DNA from: Natronosalvus amylolyticus
GTDB taxonomy: Archaea > Halobacteriota > Halobacteria > Halobacteriales > Natrialbaceae
Assembly: GCF_024298845.1 (NCBI RefSeq)
Contig: NZ_CP101156.1
Location: forward strand, 3,038,001-3,102,000
Direction: 5' to 3'
DNA length: 64,000 bases
A program made the position numbers and the translations under genes. The notes beneath the pieces were generated by a model, which had not been told where the DNA came from, ran no database searches, and was given only the letters and a program-made list of their open reading frames with translations. Below, one piece after another: positions 9,882 through 18,639 of the stretch. The first letter of the stretch is position 1, and the number at the start of each line of letters is the position of its first letter.

Positions 9882-9904
9882 AACGGGCACGATGGGATTC
9901 GAAC
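9882..9904. repeat. attL: Left attachment site: 23-bp copy of the tRNA-Arg 3' end
   Basis: These 23 bases are identical to 44056-44078, covering the discriminator, acceptor strand and T-arm of the intact tRNA-Arg(TCT) on the minus strand. Identity ends sharply at 9904. The integrase gene begins 165 bases inside. This is the standard signature of tyrosine-integrase insertion at a tRNA 3' end. Confidence 0.9.
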
Positions 9905-10069
9905 TTAAGTCAGGAACCTGACACTGCGTGTCAGAACCCTTCCAACGTTCGCCGACCACGGGTCGGCTCACCCACGACCTGACCCGAAGTCCAACCTAAC
10001 TCGTGACCCGAGCTACAGGCCTTCACTATTCTGTCTGACGGTTCGCCTGATAAATCGAGGACGAACCCC

Positions 10070-11062
10070 ATGCATACAAAGAAAGCAACGACCGTGTACC
10101 TAGACTATCGAGAGAGCGACTGTGCGCATCAAACAGTACAGAGCTACGAATATAGATTAAACAAATTTGAGGGCTGGTGGGGCGACCGGGACATAGGAGA
10201 GATGACGAAGCAAGATGTCCACGAGTGGAAACAACATCTCAATGACCAAGACTTAGCGAAGCCCACAATCAAGTCCCACATCGACACACTCCGTGGATTT
10301 CTGGCGTATATGGCTCGTCTCGACTACGTCGATGACGACCTCGTCGACGTAGCCGACTCTCCGACACTCTCAAAGGGCGATAACGTCCGAGATGACGAGG
10401 TCGAAGCCGACGTAGCGACCCAGATACTGCAGCGCCTCGATAGATTCGACTACGCTTCGATGCGTCACGCCCTAATTTTGCTCTTGTGGCGTACTTCGAT
10501 GAGAACTGGTGCCGTTCGAAGTTTGGATTTGGGCGACTACAATCCAAATGAACAATACCTACGCCTCGAACATCGCCCGGGTAGCGAGACACCTCTCAAA
10601 AATCAAGGCGAGGGAGAGCGGATGGTTGCAATCTCAGAAGAAACATGCCGGATACTCGACGACTATATCGCCGAGAAAAGAGTCGATATCGAAGATGAAC
10701 ACGGAAGAGAACCCTTGTTGACGACGAAACACGGAAGGATAGCACGGAACACAGTACGTAAATGGTGCTATCGACTCACTCGGCCATGTTGGTTCAGTGG
10801 TGAATGCCCACACGACCGGGAGCTAGACGAATGCCGAGGCAGTGTCGAGAGAAGCGACAACTACGCTTACGAATGCCCAGATTCAGTCGCTGCTCACGCC
10901 TTTCGGCGTGGTTCAATCACGCACTTTTTGAGAAACGATATGCCGGAGACCGTCGTCAGCGACCGGGCGAACGTCTCAACTGACGTGCTTGATAAGCACT
11001 ACGACCGTCGGAACGAGCGGGAGAAAATGGAGCAACGGAGAGTGTATTTGGACAACATCTAA
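10070..11062 (+). CDS. int: Tyrosine recombinase/integrase of the element
   Basis: 330 residues. The N-terminal SAM-like core-binding domain covers about residues 10-95. The catalytic domain shows Arg145 (in TSMRTGAVRS), the HAFR box (His276, Arg279) and the nucleophile Tyr311 in LDKHYDRR. Residues 240-269 form an insert with four cysteines (240, 246, 255, 269), common in haloarchaeal integrases and suggestive of a zinc knuckle. The second His/Trp position of the catalytic set is occupied by SDRA, as in many archaeal members. It lies next to attL and points inward, so it most likely catalyses tRNA-Arg integration and excision. Confidence 0.9.
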   Translation: MHTKKATTVYLDYRESDCAHQTVQSYEYRLNKFEGWWGDRDIGEMTKQDVHEWKQHLNDQDLAKPTIKSHIDTLRGFLAYMARLDYVDDDLVDVADSPTLSKGDNVRDDEVEADVATQILQRLDRFDYASMRHALILLLWRTSMRTGAVRSLDLGDYNPNEQYLRLEHRPGSETPLKNQGEGERMVAISEETCRILDDYIAEKRVDIEDEHGREPLLTTKHGRIARNTVRKWCYRLTRPCWFSGECPHDRELDECRGSVERSDNYAYECPDSVAAHAFRRGSITHFLRNDMPETVVSDRANVSTDVLDKHYDRRNEREKMEQRRVYLDNI

Positions 11063-11176
11063 GACGGGACTCTGCTGAGACTCTCAACGGGAGTATATTC
11101 ACTGTTTCCTGTCCAACATAGTAGCTATTTATCGGCAACAATGAATTTATATCCTATCACTTCACGTGTAGATACG

Positions 11177-12187
11177 ATGCCGTTCGCCGAAAGCGTGCTG
11201 CAAAAAGATGAAACACATATTGCTGAGGTTCCGGTTGAATATCAGAAGCAGTTCAACAGACACCGAATCGGTAGTATCATTGTTAGCGATGAGAGGTGTG
11301 TTTTCTTATACTTGGATGGAGATTCTTGGAAGAAGTTTACTGAGTACCAACTATCTTCAGAACCATTTGCTCAGTACCGTAACAACGACCTATACGCCGT
11401 TTTCTTGCCAATGCCTGATGGAGAGCGTATCTCACAACTAAAATCAAAATATATCTCAAAAGTGAAAGACGTAACTGGTGCCTCGTATTTCACAGATATT
11501 CTCGAGGAAGAGAGCCAAGAGCCACCCATTCAACCAGACGACTGTGACTGCAAGCGTATCTCCTCAAACAATGTTCTGGTCGAGAACGAGAACGCCGAAC
11601 TTGGCGAAAGCTTCGATGAACAGGAATTTCGACTGGTCTCATGCAAGGACTGCTACAAAATTTACGGACGTTACCGAAAGGGTCGAAAAGCGTCGCTCAA
11701 TAAACTCTTCTCCGCAGATTGGCTTCTTAGTGGCGACTCCTCGCCAGAATCAATCATTGAACTAGGAATGGATGATGCATACGCAATTCATCATCCACCC
11801 GGTGGCTCAACCCAGATTCAAGACGCTGTACTCACTCTGTCACAAATTGCTAGCCGGTCAGACGACATCATCAGCACGTACAAGCATGAGTATCAGCATG
11901 CCCTCTGTTATATTCAGAGTGATAATATGGCTGGATATCTCACTTGGGAAGACCATGACAGAGGACCAATACTGTCGCAACTATACGTGCGAAATGGGCA
12001 CAGAGGAGAAGGTATAGCAGCTTCACTTGTGGCTGGATGGTACGAGACAATATGCGAATCAGACCAATACTTCGTCGATGACCTAACCACCGGAGGGCGT
12101 GCGGTGCTTGAATCCATTGAGCATCTTGATAGGGGGTCGGGGCCTGCCCGTGAAGTATACAGTCTTATACCGATGACATTTGGTTAA
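11177..12187 (+). CDS. Protein with C-terminal GNAT-type acetyltransferase domain
   Basis: The C-terminal ~100 residues carry the acetyl-CoA-binding motif A (ILSQLYVRNGHRGEGIAASL) preceded by a beta strand with AGYLTWEDHD. The N-terminal ~200 residues are unrecognised. They contain a CDCKR...CKDC pattern that may bind zinc. The start at 11177 is preferred because a TATA-like TTTATATCC lies about 30 bases upstream; an in-frame ATG at 11141 would add 12 residues. Base composition is clearly lower in GC than the chromosome. Acceptor substrate unknown; an antitoxin or modifier role cannot be excluded. Confidence 0.6.
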   Translation: MPFAESVLQKDETHIAEVPVEYQKQFNRHRIGSIIVSDERCVFLYLDGDSWKKFTEYQLSSEPFAQYRNNDLYAVFLPMPDGERISQLKSKYISKVKDVTGASYFTDILEEESQEPPIQPDDCDCKRISSNNVLVENENAELGESFDEQEFRLVSCKDCYKIYGRYRKGRKASLNKLFSADWLLSGDSSPESIIELGMDDAYAIHHPPGGSTQIQDAVLTLSQIASRSDDIISTYKHEYQHALCYIQSDNMAGYLTWEDHDRGPILSQLYVRNGHRGEGIAASLVAGWYETICESDQYFVDDLTTGGRAVLESIEHLDRGSGPAREVYSLIPMTFG

Positions 12188-12296
12188 ACAAACAAAAAGA
12201 CGCACAGGATACTTGAGAGAATAACCAAATCTCAATTAGTATTTATGGAGTCCTTCTTGGTTGACTTTATACTCCTAAGATTCAACTACTCTTCCA

Positions 12297-13211
12297 ATGA
12301 CCAATATCTCGTTAGGAAATTATATTGAAATCGACAAAGAGTCCGCCATTGGATACGAAATTACGTTCGCCGCCCTTCTTGCGACCGCTCTACTCTTCGT
12401 TCCCAATGTAAGTACTCCGCTCTACCCGGTTGCCATCGGTTCGGCGTTTCTTCTTCTGACAACAACGCTTGTTCGGCGGATGTCATTCTTGAATCCTTAC
12501 TCAAAAGACCTCCTCCGAAGTACAACCCCTCTATTAGTCATTTCGACAGCGTTCGGACTGCTCTATTTGACACTTGTACTTGGGAGTTTTACCCAACCTT
12601 ATATTCCGTTCGTTAATCCCCGTCCATCCACGCTAGGACTTCTGTATGCAGTAGCTTTTTGCCTCGGTTTTGTTCTTCTATATGAAGCACTATTTCGTGA
12701 TTTTTTCCTCTTGATTTGTATATTCGCTTATAACCAGCATCTTGAACATCAAGGGACGATACTGGGAAGAATCGCTCTCACTATTTCGAAGAAATCCCTC
12801 TCATCATCACTACTTCCAAAATCTGAATGGCCAAAAGAAGTGCGTAAAATTCAAACGGTTGACTCTCAGTCCTCTCCCAATGTCAGCGTGAGAATCCGCA
12901 TTCTCCATCTGATTGGAACTCTCCTCGCTATATTAGGAATCGTCCTGATTTTCTCTCTCCCCCTCGTAGTATTTTATTTGCTGATGTCAATGGTCGCGAG
13001 TCCAAATGTTACATCCATCATCATAGACGGGGGACTTCTCGCAATCGCTGTTAACTATCTTATCGTCTCACTTCGGTTCTTGTACGGAAGATATGGTCAA
13101 ACCCCATTTACAGAAATAGCATCTCCTAAACGTTATATGTACTATTCACTGATTCTGTATGCTCTTTACTTCATTCACGTTGCTTATGAACAGGGGTTGT
13201 TTTTGAGTTAG
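12297..13211 (+). CDS. Multi-pass membrane protein, unrecognised
   Basis: 304 residues with about seven or eight hydrophobic segments, for example ITFAALLATALLFVP, PLLVISTAFGLLYLTLVLG, ILHLIGTLLAILGIVLIF and YSLILYALYFIHVAY. A basic-acidic loop of ~60 residues lies in the middle (about 165-210). No catalytic motif was seen. It is A/T-rich like the preceding GNAT gene and not like the flanking chromosome, consistent with element cargo. Confidence 0.6.
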   Translation: MTNISLGNYIEIDKESAIGYEITFAALLATALLFVPNVSTPLYPVAIGSAFLLLTTTLVRRMSFLNPYSKDLLRSTTPLLVISTAFGLLYLTLVLGSFTQPYIPFVNPRPSTLGLLYAVAFCLGFVLLYEALFRDFFLLICIFAYNQHLEHQGTILGRIALTISKKSLSSSLLPKSEWPKEVRKIQTVDSQSSPNVSVRIRILHLIGTLLAILGIVLIFSLPLVVFYLLMSMVASPNVTSIIIDGGLLAIAVNYLIVSLRFLYGRYGQTPFTEIASPKRYMYYSLILYALYFIHVAYEQGLFLS

Positions 13212-13215
13212 TCTT

Positions 13216-13365
13216 CTAATGTTCTCGTTGTTCATGCATCCAAAGGTCGTCTTGTCGAGTATCGCCGCAATAGACCTTTTTACCACACCGCTTGCATCGA
13301 TACCACCCATCATCATCAGTCGACTCGTAATACTGCTCGAGAACACTCCTGACACTTCTGTCCAT
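13216..13365 (-). CDS. Small zinc-finger protein, 49 residues
   Basis: The minus-strand frame from ATG at 13365 reads MDRSVRSVLEQYYE, then GWYRCKRCGKKVYCGD and LWMHEQREH. A CxxC pair (Cys24, Cys27) and two C-terminal histidines (His44, His49) make a compact C2H2/BED-like finger. It ends 5 bases from the end of the membrane-protein gene on the other strand. Probably a DNA-binding or adaptor protein; target unknown. Confidence 0.6.
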   Translation of the reverse strand: MDRSVRSVLEQYYESTDDDGWYRCKRCGKKVYCGDTRQDDLWMHEQREH

Positions 13366-13446
13366 ATCTATAGGGGTGTGAAATTAGTACATTGGTGTTT
13401 GGATGAAATTAAGCCCTATAAGTGGATTTAGAGCGTCTCAACAATC

Positions 13447-13632
13447 ATGGCACACGTCAGAATGGAAGCAGCAGACCTCGTCGTCGACATCAACGATGAA
13501 TCAATGAATGCAGACGAGTTGGCCGACGTAGCGGACGCCGAGATGCAAATGATGATGCAAAAGTGGGTGTCGGCTGACGAGAGTTTGATAAAATGCTCAC
13601 CTCAACACCCGACGTTCTCGCTCGGAGATTAA
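13447..13632 (+). CDS. Small acidic protein, 61 residues, unrecognised
   Basis: The frame begins MAHVRMEAADLVVDIND and is acidic and helix-prone up to about residue 45, then becomes less regular. A TATA-like CCTATAAGT at 13418 lies about 27 bases before the ATG, fitting a leaderless transcript. It sits just before the origin-like repeat region. No domain was recognised. It could be truncated at its C-terminus. Confidence 0.4.
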   Translation: MAHVRMEAADLVVDINDESMNADELADVADAEMQMMMQKWVSADESLIKCSPQHPTFSLGD

Positions 13633-13690
13633 ACGGCTCAGATTCGATTCTCAACGGTTTTCGTTGTGGTGTGTCCAATCACACTCTCCA

Positions 13691-14131
13691 GTTGCGCCCG
13701 TGCGTAGACGATGCGGATAGGACGCTTCATCGTCCTCGCTACGCTCCTCCGTACCACTAAATCACAGTGTGTCCTATCCGCATCTATGCCACCCCGACGC
13801 AGTCTGCCATGTTGCGGCCAAATACGGGTTGTTGCGCCCTGTTGCGGGGTTGTTGCGGGGGTGGGTGCAACAGCTCTCGCTCAAGAATTCACAAGGCAGA
13901 GGCTCTCTACTTAACTTAACTATATTATGTTGCACTATATTCTCTAGAGGGGTACGTGTGAGAGGAGAGAAGCTGAGAGGAACTCTGTGAGAACATAGAC
14001 ACCAAAAACTATTTGCCGCAACACAAAATCGCCAATCGAGTTAGAAGCTCTGTAGCTACTGTGAACAGGCAGTAGGAGTGTTGCACCACCCCCCGCAACA
14101 AGGGTGGTTTTGGGGTGCAACAAGTCGCAAC
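13691..14131. other. oriC-like: Candidate replication origin: GTTGCG iterons around an A/T-rich core
   Basis: This gene-free region holds GTTGCG at 13691, 13811, 13831, 13841 and 13852 in one direction and its complement CGCAAC at 14017, 14094 and 14126 in the other. Variants GTTGCAC/GTGCAAC lie between and after them. The two clusters face each other across an A/T-rich stretch (about 13908-13945). A small ribbon-helix-helix-like gene and the PrimPol-helicase gene follow directly. Iterons, unwinding element and adjacent replication genes together suggest the element's own origin; this is inference. Confidence 0.5.
13710..13784. repeat. 14-bp perfect inverted repeat (GATGCGGATAGGAC)
   Basis: The arms are 13710-13723 and 13771-13784, with a 47-base spacer. 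They lie at the left edge of the candidate origin and could be initiator-binding or hairpin sequence. Confidence 0.55.
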
Positions 14132-14178
14132 TGGTGGAGCAACATAGATATTTTACTGTATTTCGGTCTTGACAAAAA

Positions 14179-14188
14179 CCTATATACC
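14179..14188 (+). promoter_or_regulatory. TATA box for the RHH/PrimPol operon
   Basis: CCTATATACC at 14179 is centred about 25 bases upstream of the ATG at 14207. That is the normal spacing for a leaderless haloarchaeal transcript and supports the 14207 start. Confidence 0.5.
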
Positions 14189-14206
14189 CATATCACATTG
14201 TATACA

Positions 14207-14488
14207 ATGGATATGTTCGATAACAGCACAATACAGATGGATTATATTGATGCACTTGGTATCGACCCCAAGGACATTGCCGAGCAGTCTAACATGGTTA
14301 GACTGGATGGAGAGGTAGCGCTCAAATTAGAGATAATGGATGCTGTGACTCCCGGACGCACGACTAAGCGGTCTCTCGTGCGTGAGTCGGTGGAGTCATA
14401 CTACGACGATTATTTCGGCAAAATCGACGAACCAGACCCGTTTGACACGGTGAATAATCATAGCGAAGATATCGCTCAGCATATGTAA
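14207..14488 (+). CDS. Ribbon-helix-helix-like small protein (possible copy-control regulator)
   Basis: 93 residues. The central part (GEVALKLEIMDAVTPGRTTK then RSLVRESVESYYDDYF) has the short strand plus two helices expected of CopG/Arc-type DNA-binding proteins. The C-terminus is acidic. It lies between the iteron region and the PrimPol-helicase, 17 bases before the latter, so it probably shares its transcript and may control replication. The longer frame from 14078 is rejected because of the TATA box at 14179. Confidence 0.5.
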   Translation: MDMFDNSTIQMDYIDALGIDPKDIAEQSNMVRLDGEVALKLEIMDAVTPGRTTKRSLVRESVESYYDDYFGKIDEPDPFDTVNNHSEDIAQHM

Positions 14489-14505
14489 CCAGAAGGTGAT
14501 TAAGT

Positions 14506-17136
14506 ATGTTCGCAATCAATAATACAAAGTCTGACAGTTTAGGCGTATCGGCAAGAGGAGAGTCGGAATTAGTTGACTCACTCAAAAACTACCCTAGTTG
14601 GGTGGGGTTCACATCCGACAAAATGCCAATTAATCCCGAAACAGGCAATGCTGCCCGTATCAACGACAGCAGCACGTGGTCTGATTATCAGACTGCATCA
14701 GGCTACTGTGAGCGCACCGGGGACTACCTCGGGTTTGCGCTGGATGGGTCTGAAGATATTGTGTTCATCGACCTCGACGGGTGCCGAAACCCCGAGACTG
14801 GTGTCGTCGAGGACTGGGCAGTAGATATCATAGACCGTGTGGATTCGTACACAGAATTATCGAAATCGGGCACTGGATATCACATCCTCGCACGTGGGGA
14901 TATAGCTCTGCATGCGCATAAGCAGAAGATGGAGGCCGAGAAGGTGGACGTGGACAAGACCTCAGAAATCGAGGTGTACGTCGATGGTCGGTTTGCGATA
15001 TTCACATTCGACCACATCGAACCTATGTCTACTGATATCACAACTTGTGATAACCTCCAAGCCATCTACACAGACTACTACGGTGAAGAGCAAGAGCCGT
15101 CTGAAGGAGACAGCTTTTACGACGTAGAGGTCTCGATGACGGCAGAGGAGATTCTGAACAAGGCAAAATCGAGTGATGAGAAGTTCGTGAAGCTCTGGAA
15201 CGGAGATAAGTCGATGCACTCCGGGGACCATTCGGCTGCAGATTTGGCGCTGGTTTCAAAGCTGGCGTTTTGGACGGCCTGTGACCGGGATATGATGGAT
15301 TCGCTGTTCCGAAAATCGGACCTCATGCGTGGCAAATGGGACGAGAAGCGTGGGGACCAGACATATGGGGAGATGACTATCGATAAGGCAGTCCAGTCCA
15401 CGACTGATGTGTATCAGGGACACACCGGGTTGCCTGATGATATCAACCTCAACGTCAAGGATGGTTGTTACGGCCATCTTGGCACCGATGAGGTTGGCAC
15501 CCCCGTGTTCAGAGAGGTTACTAACTTTACTCTGGCTCGCAAGGAAATCCTCCGAGAGGATGGAGAACAGTACGTCAAACTCGAAGTACGGCCTGCTAAC
15601 GGGAAGAATTTCGAAGTCACTGTTAAACCAGAGGTGTTCAACGACTCCCGTTCGTTCAAAGATGCGGTCTGCACTCGCCTGAGCACATCATTCAGCGGCT
15701 CGAGCCATGACCTCCCTGAACTGCGAAAGGTCGTCCTCAGGCAAGACAGTCCAGAGCGTACGTCGACGACGAAAATTGGGTTACATGATGGGGAGTTTGT
15801 GGCACCATCGACAACGTTCTCACCGAACGATGAACACACGCACGTATACCGAGATACGGGGGCTTCCGTGGCAGAGAAAATCCAAATCGAAGATTTGGAC
15901 TATAACGAGGATGAAGTGCGTGACATCCTCGAATTGCTTCCACAAATTCGGGACACTAAACGATGGATACCAGTTATCGGATACTACTATTCGGCTCTGT
16001 TCGCCCCACTCATCCGAGACATTGAGGGGGAGCTTCCGATTCTCTCTATCACTGGAGAAACTGGGTCTGGTAAGTCGTCGTCAATGCGTGTGGTCTCTCG
16101 AGCGTTCGGGTCGGATGGAACAGCGTTCGCTATCGATTCGACGAAATTCTCCCTCATCAAGCATCTGAGTGCTATAAACAACGTTCCTGTCTGGTATGAT
16201 GAGTACAAGCCAGCAGATATCCAATCATACAAACTGGACCGCTTTCAGGCACTCCTGCGTGCTGCAACGAATGGCCGTACGGAGACCCGAGGGCAGAAGA
16301 GTATGGGTGAGAATCTGTATCGATTGACGGCACCTGTGGCTATCACGGGAGAGCAGCAAATCCAAGGGTCTGCGGAGCAGCGTCGAGCGATTATGACGCA
16401 ATTCCAACGGTCGACGACGGACCCGGGGACCCCGACCCAAGTAGCGTTCACTGAGATTCAACAGTTGAATCTGAATGACCACGCTAAATTCTCCGTCGAG
16501 CAAGTCCTGCAACGGATTGCGAGCGACGAAGACCTCGACGGAATCTGGGAGCAGTGTAAGGACCACGTCCGAGGTCTCGCCGACGATGATGTTGGAGGTC
16601 TCGCCATCAACGCTTTAGCAATGGTCAAGCTCGGGATGGTCGTTTACGGCCTCCTTTGCGACCGTGTAGGCGCTACACCAGCCGTAGACACTGACGCCAT
16701 CGACGACGCAATTACATACGTTGCTGGGCAGAAAGGGGTTGAGAATCGTAAGACACACGTCGACGAGTTGATGGAGCAAGTAGTCCGTTGCATCGACAAC
16801 GGCGACCTTACCCCACTTCAGTCAACGACCCAACGTGGAGACTATACGTTCGTCAACCTTGATGATGACGGCGAGGAACTGCGTCTGAAATTCAGCCGGG
16901 TCTACCCCGCCGTGTCCAAATACCTGAAGGACCACAATCTAGATATCGACTTGCTGGGTCCGGATGATTACAAGGACCGCTTTGGCGACATGGAGAGTGA
17001 CGAGACCAGCTACGTGGTTGCTGCATCCAAACAAACACGGGGGCTCAATCGCTGTGTCGCTGTGAATGCACGGGACATAGAGGACAAACTGGATATCGAC
17101 TTGGATGATGTTCGAGATGACCTCCACACGTCCTGA
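14506..17136 (+). CDS. PrimPol-helicase replication protein
   Basis: 876 residues. The N-terminal ~200 residues look like an NrS-1/archaeo-eukaryotic primase-polymerase domain. They have the opening SWVGFTSDKMPINPETGN, the metal site FIDLDG (Asp89, Asp91) and the SGTGYH motif (Ser121-His126). The C-terminal half is an SF3/AAA-like helicase with Walker A GETGSGKS (Gly517 to Ser524), a Walker B-like VPVWYDEYK and a downstream APVAITGEQ segment. Such fusions initiate plasmid or viral DNA synthesis by making a primer and unwinding the origin. It is preceded by the iteron region. This is the main evidence that the element can replicate on its own. Confidence 0.8.
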   Translation: MFAINNTKSDSLGVSARGESELVDSLKNYPSWVGFTSDKMPINPETGNAARINDSSTWSDYQTASGYCERTGDYLGFALDGSEDIVFIDLDGCRNPETGVVEDWAVDIIDRVDSYTELSKSGTGYHILARGDIALHAHKQKMEAEKVDVDKTSEIEVYVDGRFAIFTFDHIEPMSTDITTCDNLQAIYTDYYGEEQEPSEGDSFYDVEVSMTAEEILNKAKSSDEKFVKLWNGDKSMHSGDHSAADLALVSKLAFWTACDRDMMDSLFRKSDLMRGKWDEKRGDQTYGEMTIDKAVQSTTDVYQGHTGLPDDINLNVKDGCYGHLGTDEVGTPVFREVTNFTLARKEILREDGEQYVKLEVRPANGKNFEVTVKPEVFNDSRSFKDAVCTRLSTSFSGSSHDLPELRKVVLRQDSPERTSTTKIGLHDGEFVAPSTTFSPNDEHTHVYRDTGASVAEKIQIEDLDYNEDEVRDILELLPQIRDTKRWIPVIGYYYSALFAPLIRDIEGELPILSITGETGSGKSSSMRVVSRAFGSDGTAFAIDSTKFSLIKHLSAINNVPVWYDEYKPADIQSYKLDRFQALLRAATNGRTETRGQKSMGENLYRLTAPVAITGEQQIQGSAEQRRAIMTQFQRSTTDPGTPTQVAFTEIQQLNLNDHAKFSVEQVLQRIASDEDLDGIWEQCKDHVRGLADDDVGGLAINALAMVKLGMVVYGLLCDRVGATPAVDTDAIDDAITYVAGQKGVENRKTHVDELMEQVVRCIDNGDLTPLQSTTQRGDYTFVNLDDDGEELRLKFSRVYPAVSKYLKDHNLDIDLLGPDDYKDRFGDMESDETSYVVAASKQTRGLNRCVAVNARDIEDKLDIDLDDVRDDLHTS

Positions 17137-17240
17137 TATGCGACGTTCCTTCGTCAACTGACTAATTACCTTTGTACGACATAGAACTCGAATAGCGGCT
17201 GCGCTGGCAGGGATAGAATGGGTTTGATTGAATATAATAG

Positions 17241-17384
17241 TCATACTTCGGTTGCTTGCTCTTCGTGATGATGGCAGTAGTGGTCCTCGGCGTCTACAGT
17301 GTATCGGTCGATACCGAACCACGTACTGCACTGGTCTCCGTCCGTGGTCTCGCCCCGGCATCGGATTCTCTCGCATGGACCCAT
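17241..17384 (-). CDS. Small zinc-finger protein, 47 residues
   Basis: The frame begins MGPCERIRCRGETTDGDQCS and contains DHYCHHHEEQ. Four cysteines and a histidine cluster (C9, C19, C37, H40 the likely set) fit the tiny haloarchaeal zinc-finger family written C-x9-C...YC-x2-H. It starts 2 bases after the stop of the preceding minus-strand frame, so it is the last gene of that operon. Function unknown; a DNA or protein adaptor role is inferred. Confidence 0.6.
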   Translation of the reverse strand: MGPCERIRCRGETTDGDQCSTWFGIDRYTVDAEDHYCHHHEEQATEV

Positions 17385-17386
17385 GC

Positions 17387-17947
17387 TTACTCACCCACGA
17401 AATATTCTTGCAGGTCGATGTATTCGACGTCCATGCCTTCGATGTAGATTTCCCCACTCGCGAGGTCTACGTTGATTGGCTGCCCATCCGGGAGTCGAAT
17501 GGCGACCACAGGGAATTAGCCTTCGAAGTAGAATTGGCAGCCTTCGGCGGTTTCTAGCTGTTAGTCGGTCGCACCATCGTTGCAGATGACTTCCACATGT
17601 GTCCGAAGGACCTATCGATTGTCAACAAAGCGGACACACAACAGGTCGCTATCTAATGTGGAGTTCACCTCTCGAACGATATCTGCACGTTCCATCTTTG
17701 CTAAGATGAATGCAATGGTGGGTTCGTTCACTTGTGTGTTGGATGGAACATTCATCACGAGTTCTTGGTTATTCTGCCAGTATTCGACATACGCTATATC
17801 GGAATCACCGAGTGCTTCGTCGAATAGTTCAACCACTTTGGAGAGATTCCGACCATTTGCAATTTCCTCGATATTATCGATTGTGAGCGTTATCTGTTGG
17901 AAATCTGCGGGCCCCCTATGTTGACGAGCACAGGCGGTCGTGTCCAT
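17387..17947 (-). pseudogene. Acidic protein gene interrupted by three in-frame stops (first ORF 17612-17947)
   Basis: The first 111 codons (MDTTACARQH...LLCVRFVDNR) end in TAG at 17612-17614. The same frame then continues as VLRTHVEVICNDGATD to TAA (17561-17563), QLETAEGCQFYFEG to TAA (17516-17518), and FPVVAIRLPDGQPINV...LQEYFVGE to a final TAA (17387-17389). Each inter-stop piece has normal haloarchaeal protein composition and there is no frameshift over 186 codons. The simplest reading is a decaying gene. A GTG at 17509 could start a separate 40-residue protein. Family unrecognised. Confidence 0.5.
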
Positions 17948-18212
17948 CTATAGCGTTGTGAGATATCGATTCATCGCATTCATCACACTGATAGTACAGT
18001 TTTCGGAGTGTCCACCCCTTATTCGTGAGGAAATACGGGTCGCGTCCATCGACTTCTTCGAAGTGGTCCTCACAGAATTTCCACTCTTCATCTGGATGGC
18101 CGTGCTGACTGGATATCGCATATTTGGCATCCTCATCACAGCCACGTGTTTGGCAAACCGGAGTGGCTGTAAGATGCCCGACTCGGAGCGGCTCTAGTGA
18201 TGATTCACTCAT
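17916..18212 (-). CDS. Zinc-finger protein, 98 residues
   Basis: Starting at MSESSLEPLR, it carries CQTRGCDEDAKYAI, then WKFCEDHFEEVDG and a second cluster YQCDECDESISHNAIDGHDR ending LC. This is two zinc-binding sites of C4/C2HC type. The ATG at 18210-18212 overlaps the upstream stop by 8 bases, which supports this start over an earlier one at 18272. Member of a minus-strand operon of small proteins. Function unknown. Confidence 0.6.
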   Translation of the reverse strand: MSESSLEPLRVGHLTATPVCQTRGCDEDAKYAISSQHGHPDEEWKFCEDHFEEVDGRDPYFLTNKGWTLRKLYYQCDECDESISHNAIDGHDRLCSST

Positions 18213-18639
18213 GATGCCCCATTTCCTCCCTCTCATGGAGGAATTCTCGAAGGTTTTCCCACCCGGCTTCAACGGGAACCGGCTCTACTTCTTCTGTCTT
18301 AGCGGGCCCCGGCTGTATTTCCCCAATTGCGAAGTCGGAGTATATCGGGACTCTACCGAAGAAGCTTGGTCCGTCCATGTCGAATATCCAGTCAGTATTA
18401 TACGTCTCTCCGTTGAACTCGACCGTGTCACACTGTTCGACAACAGTAGCACCGGTAGCCGGTGGTAGATAGACTTTGAAGCAGAGCCCATTCGCACTGG
18501 ATAGTTCCTTTTCGAGTCCAATTGCAGCCGCCCCCTCAGAGATGAGTCTCTGAATTGGCTCTTCGAGCGAGACCGCGTCGGTTTCGGGTGATTTCGGTTG
18601 TCGACTATTCGCGAGCCGCTTATCCGTTTCTTCAGTCAT
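18205..18639 (-). CDS. Hypothetical acidic protein, 144 residues
   Basis: The frame has a polar N-terminus (MTEETDKRLANSRQPKSPET), a helix (IQRLISEGAAAIGLEKELSS), then a beta-rich core with TVEFNGETYNTDWIFDMDGP and an acidic tail ending EMGHHE. No family was recognised. It is the first gene of the minus-strand run 18639-17241. An A/T-rich TTTATATC element lies about 35 bases upstream on the minus strand and may be its promoter. Confidence 0.5.
   Translation of the reverse strand: MTEETDKRLANSRQPKSPETDAVSLEEPIQRLISEGAAAIGLEKELSSANGLCFKVYLPPATGATVVEQCDTVEFNGETYNTDWIFDMDGPSFFGRVPIYSDFAIGEIQPGPAKTEEVEPVPVEAGWENLREFLHEREEMGHHE

Noticed and set aside
9885-10010. A complete second tRNA at the left boundary
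   Set aside because: Only the T-arm and acceptor 3' strand are present; the rest does not fold into D- and anticodon arms.
13146-13355. Minus-strand 69-codon frame beginning MSGVFSSSITSRL
   Set aside because: It overlaps the 49-residue zinc-finger frame (13216-13365) in another frame, and that frame has a clear CxxC...H...H pattern.
13219-13431. Plus-strand 70-codon frame
   Set aside because: Antisense of the zinc-finger gene with no recognisable motif.
17228-17557. 109-codon plus-strand frame
   Set aside because: Overlaps the minus-strand zinc-finger gene and the interrupted frame, both with better protein features.
17612-17614. Pyrrolysine readthrough at the in-frame TAG
   Set aside because: Two of the three stops are TAA and haloarchaea are not known to use pyrrolysine; decay is simpler.
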